Source: Methyloglobulus sp.
Lineage (GTDB): Bacteria > Pseudomonadota > Gammaproteobacteria > Methylococcales > Methylomonadaceae
Assembly: GCA_013140405.1 (NCBI GenBank)
Contig: JABFSV010000062.1
Coordinates: forward strand, 1-9,650
Direction of reading: 5' to 3'
Length of the DNA stretch: 9,650 nt
Shown: one piece after another, positions 1-6,542 of the stretch
Position numbering within the stretch: the first letter of the stretch is position 1
Layout of the letters: the number at the start of each line of letters is the position of its first letter
Notes under the pieces: generated by a model
Told to the model about the DNA's origin: nothing
The model's database searches: none
What the model saw: the letters and a program-made list of their open reading frames with translations, nothing else
Program-made: the position numbers and the translations under genes

Positions 1-409
1 GTTGCTCTTGTCCGCTGCCGAAAACAAGCTCGAACACGGGATGCGCTGGATCGAATCCAAATCATTGTCGATCTTGTCGGACGCTGAAAACCGGGCCGAC
101 AAGGAGTGGGAGAAGGTGTTGTTCCAGGCGGACAGGCGGATTGACGACGCCGAACGGGAAACCGGGTTTTATTACCGGCGGCTTTTTGAGTTGGGCCAAC
201 AGAAAATTGACGATGCGGCCAACCGGGCCGAATCCCTGGCCAGGGAGATCCTCGGTGTCGGTCCCCAGGCGACCTTGCGGCGTGGCTTTGCAATCGTTCG
301 CGATGAAAATGGCGAGCCGGTCGTCACGGCAGCACAGGCGGTGCAGGAAGCGTCGCTGAATATTGAGTTCAGGGATGGCACCATTGATGTCAAAACAGCA
401 GCAAACTAA
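1..409 (+). CDS. xseA: Exodeoxyribonuclease VII large subunit, C-terminal part (partial)
   Basis: This is the 3' end of the gene for the large, catalytic subunit of exonuclease VII, which degrades single-stranded DNA to oligonucleotides together with many copies of the XseB small subunit in the cytoplasm. The frame is open to the left edge, so the true start lies outside. The visible ~135 residues are mostly a charged helical stretch rich in E, R, D and K (about residues 1-85), matching the long coiled-coil region of XseA. It ends in the family's characteristic C-terminal module: T-L-R-R-G-F-A-I-V-R-D, then a short linker and a beta-rich tail (I-E-F-R-D-G-T-I-D-V). Full XseA proteins are usually about 400-450 residues, so roughly two thirds is missing, including the OB fold and most of the catalytic domain. 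xseB follows 22 bases downstream, the classical xseAB order, and supports the call. Confidence 0.9.
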   Translation, partial: LLLSAAENKLEHGMRWIESKSLSILSDAENRADKEWEKVLFQADRRIDDAERETGFYYRRLFELGQQKIDDAANRAESLAREILGVGPQATLRRGFAIVRDENGEPVVTAAQAVQEASLNIEFRDGTIDVKTAAN

Positions 410-431
410 GTTTTCAATTTTGGAGAAAAAG

Positions 432-647
432 ATGGGCACCCAAACACAATTATTTAAAGATAACTATAATACCTTAAAACAAATCGCCGAAACGCTCAGG
501 ACGCAGCAAGAACCTGATATCGATGCCTTGATCCCGATGGTGGACAGGGCGACTGCGGCTTACAAGGTGTGCAAGGCTAGGATTGACGCAGTTAAACAGG
601 CGTTTTCTGAGAAGGTGCCTACCCAGGACGGCAACCCAGAACCCTGA
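432..647 (+). CDS. xseB: Exodeoxyribonuclease VII small subunit
   Basis: This is the small subunit of exonuclease VII, a short helical hairpin protein that coats the coiled-coil arms of XseA. From the ATG at 432 it has 71 residues, close to the family's usual 70-85. The pattern is typical of XseB: an N-terminal helix (F-K-D-N-Y-N-T-L-K-Q-I-A-E-T-L), a turn containing P-D-I-D-A-L-I-P, then a second helix (V-D-R-A-T-A-A-Y-K-V-C-K-A-R-I-D-A-V) and a short polar tail. The start at 432 is chosen because GGAG at 422-425 lies six bases upstream. The same frame extends up to ATGs at 387 and 363 inside xseA, but those lack a good ribosome site and would give an atypical N-terminus. It sits directly behind xseA and is almost certainly co-transcribed with it. 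Confidence 0.85.
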   Translation: MGTQTQLFKDNYNTLKQIAETLRTQQEPDIDALIPMVDRATAAYKVCKARIDAVKQAFSEKVPTQDGNPEP

Positions 648-759
648 GGGTTTAGGGTGGGCTGCCATGTTTTGGAAAATGTCCCAGCCGCTTGGGGGTC
701 AATGCACAATGGGCTAAAGTGCTCGGCTAACATAAAATCAGTTTGCAGGATTGTGGGTC

Positions 760-1023
760 GTGGAAAAAGCGGGTTGGCCTTATCTGAAATATTTAGCTTG
801 GCGTGGCCGTGCAACCATCTTTTGCGATTTTCTTTTGCTGGTTTACGGCTGCTGGCTGATGTTCGTCCGTGGCGAACTATGGTTGGGTTCGGGTGTGCTG
901 ATTGTCGGGGTATTTTTCGGTGTACTCAGCATGTTTGTCCACAATTTGGCAGTGTCGATGGATAGGGACATCGAAAAAAACAAACAAGAAGTTGAACGCC
1001 TGAAAAACGGTGAAGGAAGTTGA
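760..1023 (+). CDS. Small two-helix membrane protein, unknown function
   Basis: I do not recognise a family. From the GTG at 760 the protein has 87 residues. A short amphipathic N-terminus (W-P-Y-L-K-Y-L-A-W-R-G-R-A) precedes two hydrophobic segments, around residues 18-33 and 40-58, separated by a short loop with R-G-E. A charged C-terminal helix (M-D-R-D-I-E-K-N-K-Q-E-V-E-R-L-K-N) is probably cytoplasmic. The start at 760 is preferred over TTG at 751 because AGGA at 747-750 is correctly spaced from the former and touches the latter. The DUF2786-type gene begins 12 bases after its stop, and its ribosome site lies in that gap, so the two are probably co-transcribed. The helical pattern and positive-inside charges suggest a real inner-membrane protein; the role is unknown. 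Confidence 0.6.
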   Translation: MEKAGWPYLKYLAWRGRATIFCDFLLLVYGCWLMFVRGELWLGSGVLIVGVFFGVLSMFVHNLAVSMDRDIEKNKQEVERLKNGEGS

Positions 1024-1035
1024 CAAGGGGTTGGC

Positions 1036-1710
1036 ATGGATGAACCCACCAAGAAAGCGGCCAAGAAGATAGCCAAGTGCCTGGCCTTGGCCCAGTCCGG
1101 GAATGCCCATGAAGCGGAGGCGGCACTTAGGCAAGCGAAGGCTTTAATGCTAAAGCACCGGCTGACAGAGGTGGATGCCACAATCAGCGCTGTCAATGAA
1201 CGCGATTCCAGCACCACAGCAATACGTATTCCATTTTACGTGTTTGGCTTGGCAAGGACGGTTGGCGACTTTTTTGGCTGCGCTGTCCTGTCATGCCGGA
1301 ACGGCATTGAAAAAGCGCTGGTGCGTTTTGTTGGGGTTGGCGTCAAGCCCGAACTGGCCGGATATACCTTTGAGGTGTTGCAGCGGCAATTAAAAGGTGA
1401 CCGCCGGCACTATGTAGCGTCCTTGGGCGGGTGCAGCCGGGCCATTAAAAATAAGCGCGGAGATTTGTTTTGTATGGCCTGGTTAGAAAATATCAAAAAG
1501 CAAGTCCACCAGTTTGCCAACCCTGCCGACGATGCCATTATTGCCGCCTATATGGAAAGGGAATATGGTGTGCTTCCTTTCGGTAAGGCTAAAATAACGG
1601 GCGGTTTCAACCGTTCTGACCATGCCGCCTGGTATGCAGGGCAGGAAGCCGCAGAAAACGTGTCGTTGCACAGGCCTGTCCAGACTAAATCCAACCTCCT
1701 GATCAAGTGA
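1036..1710 (+). CDS. DUF2786 domain-containing protein
   Basis: This 224-residue soluble protein starts at ATG 1036 behind a strong AAGGGG (1025-1030). Residues ~6-44 match the DUF2786 pattern: K-K-I-A-K-C-L-A-L-A-Q-S-G-N-A-H-E-A-E-A, then A-L-R-Q-A-K-A-L-M-L-K-H-R-L-T-E, a helical pair with a stretch rich in A and E. The rest resembles the C-terminal part usual in these proteins: an F-V-G-V-G-V-K-P-E-L-A-G-Y-T-F strand-helix unit near residues 97-112, and a C-terminal A-W-Y-A-G-Q-E-A-A-E-N-V-S-L-H-R-P-V. DUF2786 proteins have no established biochemical role; many occur in prophages or other mobile DNA, so this one may have been acquired. No other phage gene is visible here. It follows the small membrane protein by 12 bases and is closed by a likely terminator. 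The family call is from memory of motifs. Confidence 0.72.
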   Translation: MDEPTKKAAKKIAKCLALAQSGNAHEAEAALRQAKALMLKHRLTEVDATISAVNERDSSTTAIRIPFYVFGLARTVGDFFGCAVLSCRNGIEKALVRFVGVGVKPELAGYTFEVLQRQLKGDRRHYVASLGGCSRAIKNKRGDLFCMAWLENIKKQVHQFANPADDAIIAAYMEREYGVLPFGKAKITGGFNRSDHAAWYAGQEAAENVSLHRPVQTKSNLLIK

Positions 1711-1725
1711 TTGATGTTGTTGCCA

Positions 1726-1770
1726 CGGGCGGCAAACGCTGCTGCAAATGGTTGGCGCCGTCTTTTTTTT
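1726..1770 (+). terminator. Probable rho-independent terminator after the DUF2786 gene
   Basis: CGGGCGGCAA at 1726-1735 can pair with TTGGCGCCG at 1752-1760, with one bulge and one mismatch and a loop of about 16 bases. TCTTTTTTTT follows at once (1761-1770). A second, competing small hairpin, TTGCC (1720-1724) with GGCAA (1731-1735), overlaps it. It lies 16 bases behind the stop of the DUF2786 gene and is correctly oriented to end that transcript. Confidence 0.6.
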
Positions 1771-1875
1771 GCGGTGGCCCCTAGCGGTACAAAGATTTTC
1801 GTGCGCATTTCAGATATATTGATGCCTACCGGTTAGCCGTCATGACGAATCCACAATACTTATTGAAAAATACAA

Positions 1876-2112
1876 ATGCTTATGAAACCAAACAAGGATA
1901 AAACCGATATTCTGCTTTCTGGCGAAAGGGTGTGCCTCGAAACCGGTGTTTTTGAGCTGACGGCCGAAGAGCAGCGCCTCATGATAATACTGCTGATCGC
2001 AAATGCACGGGACATGGGCCGCGAAGAACAGGCAACCGCAAACAGCGTGTTGGCGACTTTGCTTAGGAACCAATCGGCCATTGCGCCTTTGCAAAACGCA
2101 ACCGTGCATTAA
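1876..2112 (+). CDS. Small hypothetical protein
   Basis: No family is recognised. The frame gives 78 residues from ATG 1876, or 76 from ATG 1882. The protein is soluble and mostly helical in appearance. Two polar segments (K-P-N-K-D-K-T-D at the start, E-L-T-A-E-E-Q-R in the middle) flank a hydrophobic helix L-M-I-I-L-L-I-A-N-A, followed by a second helix around N-S-V-L-A-T-L-L. No clear Shine-Dalgarno site precedes either ATG, which lowers confidence. An antisense frame of 103 codons covers the same stretch; its product is rich in C, H, F and W in no recognisable order and looks like a shadow. Being behind a terminator, the gene would need its own promoter; TATATT at 1815-1820 could be a -10 box but no good -35 is visible. 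Confidence 0.4.
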   Translation: MLMKPNKDKTDILLSGERVCLETGVFELTAEEQRLMIILLIANARDMGREEQATANSVLATLLRNQSAIAPLQNATVH

Positions 2113-2415
2113 TGACGGCAGGGGTTGCCATATTATTGGTTCACCTGCCATTTAAGGCCGCCATTATAAGAATGATGGCTTACATAGCATAATTCCGTCC
2201 AATGTACGCAAAAACGGCGGACACGGGCTAAGATTTTACGAAAAAGTGACAGATAAATGCGTATTTCAGCCGAACATTACTCATTGTGGCCAACGACTAT
2301 TCAAAAAATTGGCTTTTGACCATTCAGCCGCAGTTCCTGCTGTCCGTGCAAAGGTCTTGTTTAATATATCTGCTGATCTTTAGGGGAAAAAGGGTGTCTT
2401 ATCAGTGCAGGGATA
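2113..2415. other. Intergenic stretch between converging genes
   Basis: I see no gene in these ~300 bases. They lie between the 3' end of a small plus-strand ORF and the 3' end of the minus-strand histidine kinase, so terminators are expected. Candidates are weak: GGCAGG (2117-2122) with CCTGCC (2144-2149), a 6-base stem with a 21-base loop and no T run; and GCCAA with TTGGC around 2289-2313. There is also a tandem 9-base motif, GACTATTCA (2295-2303) and GACCATTCA (2318-2326). Confidence 0.5.
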
Positions 2416-4551
2416 TCAAAATAGATCTGGGGATGGCAGTGAGGTTGCCAACGGAAAAGTGATCCTAAATTCAGCCCCAGGATCGACGTTAACCACATCA
2501 AGCCGCCCCTTCATATTCACGGCCATATGTTGCGACAAGGCCAACCCGATGCCTGTGCCGACGGTCTCACGGGTGAGTTCGTTCTCGGTGCGGTAAAACA
2601 GTTTAAATATTTTCTTCATCTGGTCCTTGGCAATGCCTGGGCCATAATCACGGACGTAAAATTGAACAGGGCCGGCACTTAAAACGCGGCAGCCCATTTC
2701 GATGGCCTTGCGGTCGGCATTGGTGGAAAACTTAATGGCATTGTCGGTCAGGTTGATCATAATTTGCATCAGCCAGTCGGGATTGACACGGATTGTGGTT
2801 TGCTCTGTCTTGTGGTCGTATATCGATATTAATTCAAAACCAGCGCGTTCGACCTGGGTTGAGATCTTCGACCGTATACTCTCCATTAATTCGGCCACCG
2901 TCAGGCATTTCAGGTCAGGGTGCCTCTCATTACGGGTCATTTTAGCGAGTTGCAGGACATTATTGATCAAACGGGTCAGGCGTTCGCTTTCATCCAGGAT
3001 AAAATCGTAATAGGATTTCTTCTTGGTTTCGTCGACCCAGCCGTTTTGCAGCATCTCGCCGCACATGCGGATCGAGGTGAGCGGGGTCTTTAGCTCATGG
3101 CTGACCGCCGATACAAAATCCTGTTGTTGGTTGACAAGGTTAATTTGGCCGGTGCCAAGACGGTACATTAAATAAAAACCGGCCATAAAAAAGATAACCA
3201 ACACCAGCGTCAGCCAGATAATGATCCAGCCTCCTGGCCCAATAGGGAGTTGGGTAATACTAAAAACCAGTTGTAACTCACTCAATGGATCCGTTAATTG
3301 TGCTTGAAAAAGTAATTCGCCATTTAATTCGCGGGCACTTGATAAATAACCGCGAGCGGTTCGGCCGGTAAATGCAGACAGGACATTGCCTTGGAAGACA
3401 ACCAGCAAATTGCTCATTTGCGAAAGCGACGTTTCCTGAAAAGCCGAATTGATAGTCCCTTGCAGAAATGCTTCTTTCCCTATCAACAAGCCTTGAATAT
3501 AGCGCTGGCCATTTAGCCACACCTTTCGGAACAGGACAAAGTGGCCGCTATCGAGTTGGCTGAACTCAAAGGGATCAATGGCGCTTTCAAAGGTGTGGAT
3601 GCGTAAAGGTTTTACCTCAGGCCGAATGCCGGGGGTTGCCGGAAGCTGGCTTGCCCCCACCGAATTGCCAGATGATTTTTTCGCCCTATCAACAGCCTCG
3701 GGCAAGGCATTGTACTCAGTTCGCACTTTCTTTTGTACTTGCCCTTTTGACTTTTCCTGTGTTGGTGCCAGTTTCGGTTTAGCGGCCCCAACTTGAAAGG
3801 TTTGTTTTAAATCTAAATCCTCCAATCGTCCCAGATTGATCTCTTGCTGGTTTTTTGCCGGTGCTATTTTTTTTAGTTCGTCAAAAACCGCCTGCCCTTC
3901 GCTTGCCGGGGAGGCGACGGATTGTTCAAGCTTACTGGCCAAAGCGCTTCCAGTTACGGGGGTTGCCTCTTTTTCTGGCTCACTCGACCCACTGGCCTGC
4001 GGGTTAAATGAATTATTGTCTGCGGCCTTATCCTGCTTACCGGCTACGGCAGCCTGATTACTGACCAGTCGGTTTTCGCTTAATATCTGTTGTATCTGGT
4101 TTTGTAAGGCGGTTCTTGCTGACAGTTCACGTTCGGCAATGCCATAATTTCGGGCTTTATCGATGTCTTCAGGAATAACAGGCGTTAACAGCTGACCTGC
4201 GGCATCCACCTGGAAATAGCCAATCAAACCGGGGATATCGGACTGGACTGGAAATTGCGAAAGCGGCGAGCGCTGGACAAAGTTTGCGGACGGGGCACCC
4301 ACTATATTGAGAAAGGCATAATCGGTAAATGGCCGTTGTTCTTCGGCGGTAACCAGATTGATGAGCTGCTTGTTGATGCGATGGGTGAATTCATCCGCCA
4401 TCAGTTGATGCTGGTGAAAGGTTTCCCACTTCAAGCGGCTGTACGATTGTTGGACCAGGGCCGCAGTCGGGATTGAAAGGCACAGGAAAAATAATAATAA
4501 TGTCCATCGTAACTTTGCTTTATCCACGCTTTTTAGACGGTTGCGCTTCAT
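2416..4551 (-). CDS. Sensor histidine kinase with long extracytoplasmic domain
   Basis: This is the membrane sensor kinase of a two-component system; it should autophosphorylate on histidine and pass the phosphate to the regulator encoded just upstream. At 711 residues it is much longer than the usual ~450. Order: TM1 at about 16-33; a ~400-residue extracytoplasmic region, of which about 158-318 is low-complexity (A, S, K, Q, E, P); TM2 at about 439-463; HisKA with S-H-E-L-K-T-P and His485; HATPase with the N box at Asn604, G1 box D635-Y-G-P-G-I and G2 box G665-T-G-I-G-L. The kinase core looks intact. No HAMP domain is obvious, so TM2 seems to run almost straight into HisKA. Its ATG overlaps the regulator's stop (ATGA) with no ribosome site of its own, indicating translational coupling. 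The signal sensed is unknown; an envelope cue is inferred from the divergent PspA operon. Confidence 0.9.
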   Translation of the reverse strand: MKRNRLKSVDKAKLRWTLLLFFLCLSIPTAALVQQSYSRLKWETFHQHQLMADEFTHRINKQLINLVTAEEQRPFTDYAFLNIVGAPSANFVQRSPLSQFPVQSDIPGLIGYFQVDAAGQLLTPVIPEDIDKARNYGIAERELSARTALQNQIQQILSENRLVSNQAAVAGKQDKAADNNSFNPQASGSSEPEKEATPVTGSALASKLEQSVASPASEGQAVFDELKKIAPAKNQQEINLGRLEDLDLKQTFQVGAAKPKLAPTQEKSKGQVQKKVRTEYNALPEAVDRAKKSSGNSVGASQLPATPGIRPEVKPLRIHTFESAIDPFEFSQLDSGHFVLFRKVWLNGQRYIQGLLIGKEAFLQGTINSAFQETSLSQMSNLLVVFQGNVLSAFTGRTARGYLSSARELNGELLFQAQLTDPLSELQLVFSITQLPIGPGGWIIIWLTLVLVIFFMAGFYLMYRLGTGQINLVNQQQDFVSAVSHELKTPLTSIRMCGEMLQNGWVDETKKKSYYDFILDESERLTRLINNVLQLAKMTRNERHPDLKCLTVAELMESIRSKISTQVERAGFELISIYDHKTEQTTIRVNPDWLMQIMINLTDNAIKFSTNADRKAIEMGCRVLSAGPVQFYVRDYGPGIAKDQMKKIFKLFYRTENELTRETVGTGIGLALSQHMAVNMKGRLDVVNVDPGAEFRITFPLATSLPSPDLF

Positions 4552-5255
4552 GGGGGCAGGCCGACTAGCCGGTAACCGGCACCGCGCACGGTAACCAGGA
4601 ATTGTGGTTCGGTGTGGTCTAGTTCAATTTTTCGGCGGAGCTTGGCGATATGAATATCGACGGTACGGGTTTCGATATCCAGCGGGTTGGCATAACCCCA
4701 GACTTTGCTTAACAGTTCGTCGCGCGGTACCGGCCGCTGCGCATGGCTTTCTAAATATTGCAGAATTTCTATTTCACGGCGGGTAAACGCAATGGTTTCA
4801 GCTGCCCGCTGGCCAGCCAAGTTTTGGCAATCAATTGATAGCGCACCTCCCAGGATTATTATTTGGTTTTGCGGTAAGCCGTTTTGGGTCCGGCGCAAGA
4901 CGGCTTGAACCCTTAGCACCAATTGGGCTACAGAAAACGGTTTGGCGACATAATCGTCCGCCCCCAGGGACAAGCCTTCGATGATGTCCTCATCGTTAGT
5001 CTTGGCCGTCAGCATGATGATGGCCTGGCCCCGATCCTGTTCACGGATCCGGTTACATATGTCAAACCCGTTTATGCCAGGCAACATCACATCCAACAAT
5101 ACTAAATCATGGTTCCCCGTCAACGCCTTTTGGAGACCTTCTTCGCCATGTCCGGAACTATCGACATCATAGCCATGATAAACAAACACGTCGACCAGGC
5201 CGGTACGGATCGCGGCTTCATCCTCAATAATCAGCAAACGGAGCTTACGGGGCAT
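4548..5255 (-). CDS. OmpR/PhoB-family response regulator
   Basis: This is a DNA-binding response regulator of 235 residues, the normal OmpR-family length. The receiver domain (about 5-120) has the acidic pair E11-D12, phospho-acceptor Asp55 in L-L-D-V-M-L-P-G, Thr83 in M-L-T-A-K, and Lys105 in V-A-K-P-F. The winged-helix domain (about 140-232) shows F-T-R-R-E-I-E-I-L-Q-Y-L, the recognition segment R-T-V-D-I-H-I-A-K-L-R-R-K-I, and the wing V-R-G-A-G-Y-R-L-V. The start at 5255 is chosen because GAGG lies about eight bases upstream on this strand and M-P-R-K-L-R-L-L-I-I-E-D-E begins the domain directly; an upstream start at 5273 would add six odd residues. It is first in a two-gene operon with the kinase. 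A tandem GTAAA site sits in the divergent region upstream, so it may regulate both itself and the PspA operon. Confidence 0.92.
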   Translation of the reverse strand: MPRKLRLLIIEDEAAIRTGLVDVFVYHGYDVDSSGHGEEGLQKALTGNHDLVLLDVMLPGINGFDICNRIREQDRGQAIIMLTAKTNDEDIIEGLSLGADDYVAKPFSVAQLVLRVQAVLRRTQNGLPQNQIIILGGALSIDCQNLAGQRAAETIAFTRREIEILQYLESHAQRPVPRDELLSKVWGYANPLDIETRTVDIHIAKLRRKIELDHTEPQFLVTVRGAGYRLVGLPP

Positions 5256-5321
5256 AGTGTAACCTCGACTCAAAACGCTGACAGTTTAACAGGCAAAATC
5301 CGATTTAAAGACTTACGTAAT

Positions 5322-5337
5322 GTAAATGTTTTGTAAA
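5322..5337. promoter_or_regulatory. Candidate tandem operator for the response regulator
   Basis: GTAAA at 5322-5326 and GTAAA at 5333-5337 are separated by six bases, giving an 11-base period (TTTAC-N6-TTTAC on the other strand). OmpR-family dimers typically bind two direct half-sites one helical turn apart, and CreB's known site has the same 5-6-5 layout. The pair lies between the two divergent operons, about 67 bases from the regulator's start and 97 from the PspA-like start. Binding is inferred; no clear -35/-10 pair could be assigned to either operon. Confidence 0.4.
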
Positions 5338-5433
5338 AAGCTGGCCTGAAAGTTTTACCAAACGGTGCCTGTTTATACCCTTGGCCCACGCATAGACTGT
5401 GCTTCGACAATTAATCGTAGCAAGAGGCAATCT

Positions 5434-5964
5434 ATGACTTTAATCGCAAGACTTTCAAGGCTGTTCCAGGCCGATTTGCACGCGCTCCTGGATCAAATAG
5501 AAGAACCGGGGCAGCTACTCAAACAGTCCATTCGGGACATGGAAACGGCCATCGCCGCAGATGAACGGCAAATCCGCTGTTTGGAAGACGACCGGCAACT
5601 ATTAAGTAGCAAACTTGGCCACTTCACCGGGTCCTTGGTGGATCTGGAAGGGAAGCTGTCGCTCTGCTTTCATTCTGACAAGGACGATCTTGCCCGGTTG
5701 TTGGTCAAGCAAAAGCTTGAAATTCAACAAGCCACGCAGGTGTTGACGGAAAAGATAGCCATCATTAAGGATCGGGCTCAACGTCTAATTCAACACCTTG
5801 CCGAACGAAAATCACAGTTGGCTGCCATGAAGCAAAAGGCCGACGTATTTCTCGATGAAAGCAACCCTTGCCCAGCCCATTGGGAACATTTTACGGGTTC
5901 CGTTCGGGACGAGGATGTCGAAGTCGCTTTCTTGTACGAAAAACAAAAATGGGGTGAATCATGA
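5434..5964 (+). CDS. PspA/IM30-family protein, short form
   Basis: This 176-residue protein resembles phage shock protein A/IM30, a peripheral membrane protein that assembles on the inner face of the cytoplasmic membrane and supports its integrity under stress. The N-terminus fits the family: an amphipathic helix (M-T-L-I-A-R-L-S-R-L-F-Q-A-D-L-H-A-L-L), then E-E-P-G-Q-L-L-K-Q-S-I-R-D-M-E (about 23-37), as in the E-D-P...M-E signature. A long charged coiled-coil follows to about residue 140. It is about 45 residues shorter than typical PspA (~220), lacking the last helices. ATG 5434 is chosen because AAGAGG (5422-5427) lies six bases upstream; the frame continues upstream to 5365 without a supporting site. 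Its stop overlaps the next gene's start (ATGA). First gene of a three-gene operon divergent from the two-component system. Confidence 0.8.
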   Translation: MTLIARLSRLFQADLHALLDQIEEPGQLLKQSIRDMETAIAADERQIRCLEDDRQLLSSKLGHFTGSLVDLEGKLSLCFHSDKDDLARLLVKQKLEIQQATQVLTEKIAIIKDRAQRLIQHLAERKSQLAAMKQKADVFLDESNPCPAHWEHFTGSVRDEDVEVAFLYEKQKWGES

Positions 5965-6530
5965 AAAAGGCCACTTTTGGGGAAGGCGTTGTTATTGCCC
6001 TGGTCAGCAGCATTATCGCCAGTGTTGTATTTGTTTCTTTGAGCTTCTTGTTGTCAAAGGAAACCGTCTTTCGGCTGTTAACCAGTGGCTTGGCCTTTGC
6101 CTACAGCTTGTATTTGCTTGCCCGCAGCCAAGGGCAGGTCGGCCGGGTCACAGTTATTTTAGCCTGGTGCCTCCTGTTGTCCGCGCTTTGGGTGTTTTAC
6201 CCGTCACTGACCTTTTTTATGCTTTTCCACATCATGGCGATCTGGTTGGTCCGTTCGTTATACCGCTATACCAGCTTGTTTTCTTCACTGGTCGACCTGT
6301 GCCTAAACGCACTTGGTGTGGCATCTGCTTTTTGGGCGATGCATCACACTGGCAGCCTGTTTCTATCCTTCTGGTGTTTCTTTCTGGTCCAGGCATTATT
6401 TGTTTACATCCCTATCGGCAGTGGTCACCAGAACCTTGATCGGTCAGGCCAAACCAACAACGAACCCAATTTTGACTGCGCATACCAGGCCGCTGAAGCT
6501 GCCGTGCGTAAACTTTCAACATTAAGATAG
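5961..6530 (+). CDS. Six-helix inner-membrane protein of the PspA-VWA operon
   Basis: I do not recognise a named family. The 189-residue protein has about six hydrophobic segments, near residues 10-31, 36-54, 61-80, 82-98, 104-125 and 130-150. A polar C-terminal tail of ~38 residues ends F-D-C-A-Y-Q-A-A-E-A-A-V-R-K-L-S-T-L-R, probably a short amphipathic helix. ATG 5961 overlaps the PspA-like stop, and GGGGTGA just upstream within the preceding gene can serve as the ribosome site. The VWA gene follows after 12 bases. The tight packing implies that the three products are made together. A reasonable inference is that this protein is the membrane anchor or partner of the PspA-like protein, in the position PspB/PspC or other membrane partners take in known psp systems, but it shares no visible sequence with PspB or PspC. 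Confidence 0.7.
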   Translation: MKKATFGEGVVIALVSSIIASVVFVSLSFLLSKETVFRLLTSGLAFAYSLYLLARSQGQVGRVTVILAWCLLLSALWVFYPSLTFFMLFHIMAIWLVRSLYRYTSLFSSLVDLCLNALGVASAFWAMHHTGSLFLSFWCFFLVQALFVYIPIGSGHQNLDRSGQTNNEPNFDCAYQAAEAAVRKLSTLR

Positions 6531-6542
6531 GAGACTGTCCTT

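Noticed and set aside
657..965. 102-codon plus-strand frame overlapping the small membrane protein gene
   Set aside because: It lacks a ribosome site and a plausible composition; the overlapping frame from 760 has clear membrane helices and a fitting ribosome site.
1840..2151. 103-codon minus-strand frame opposite the small ORF at 1876-2112
   Set aside because: Its product shows no recognisable pattern, is rich in C, H, F and W, and has no ribosome site; the plus-strand frame has a more protein-like composition.
5342..5359. Sigma-54-like promoter ahead of the PspA-like gene (TGGC ... TTTT)
   Set aside because: The TGGC half is present, but the essential GC of the -12 element is TT, and no PspF-type activator gene is visible. 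Tempting only because enterobacterial pspA uses sigma-54.
5855..6439. 194-codon plus-strand frame overlapping the PspA-like and membrane protein genes
   Set aside because: It is out of frame with two well-supported coupled genes, and its product is an unpatterned mix of P, C, H and R.
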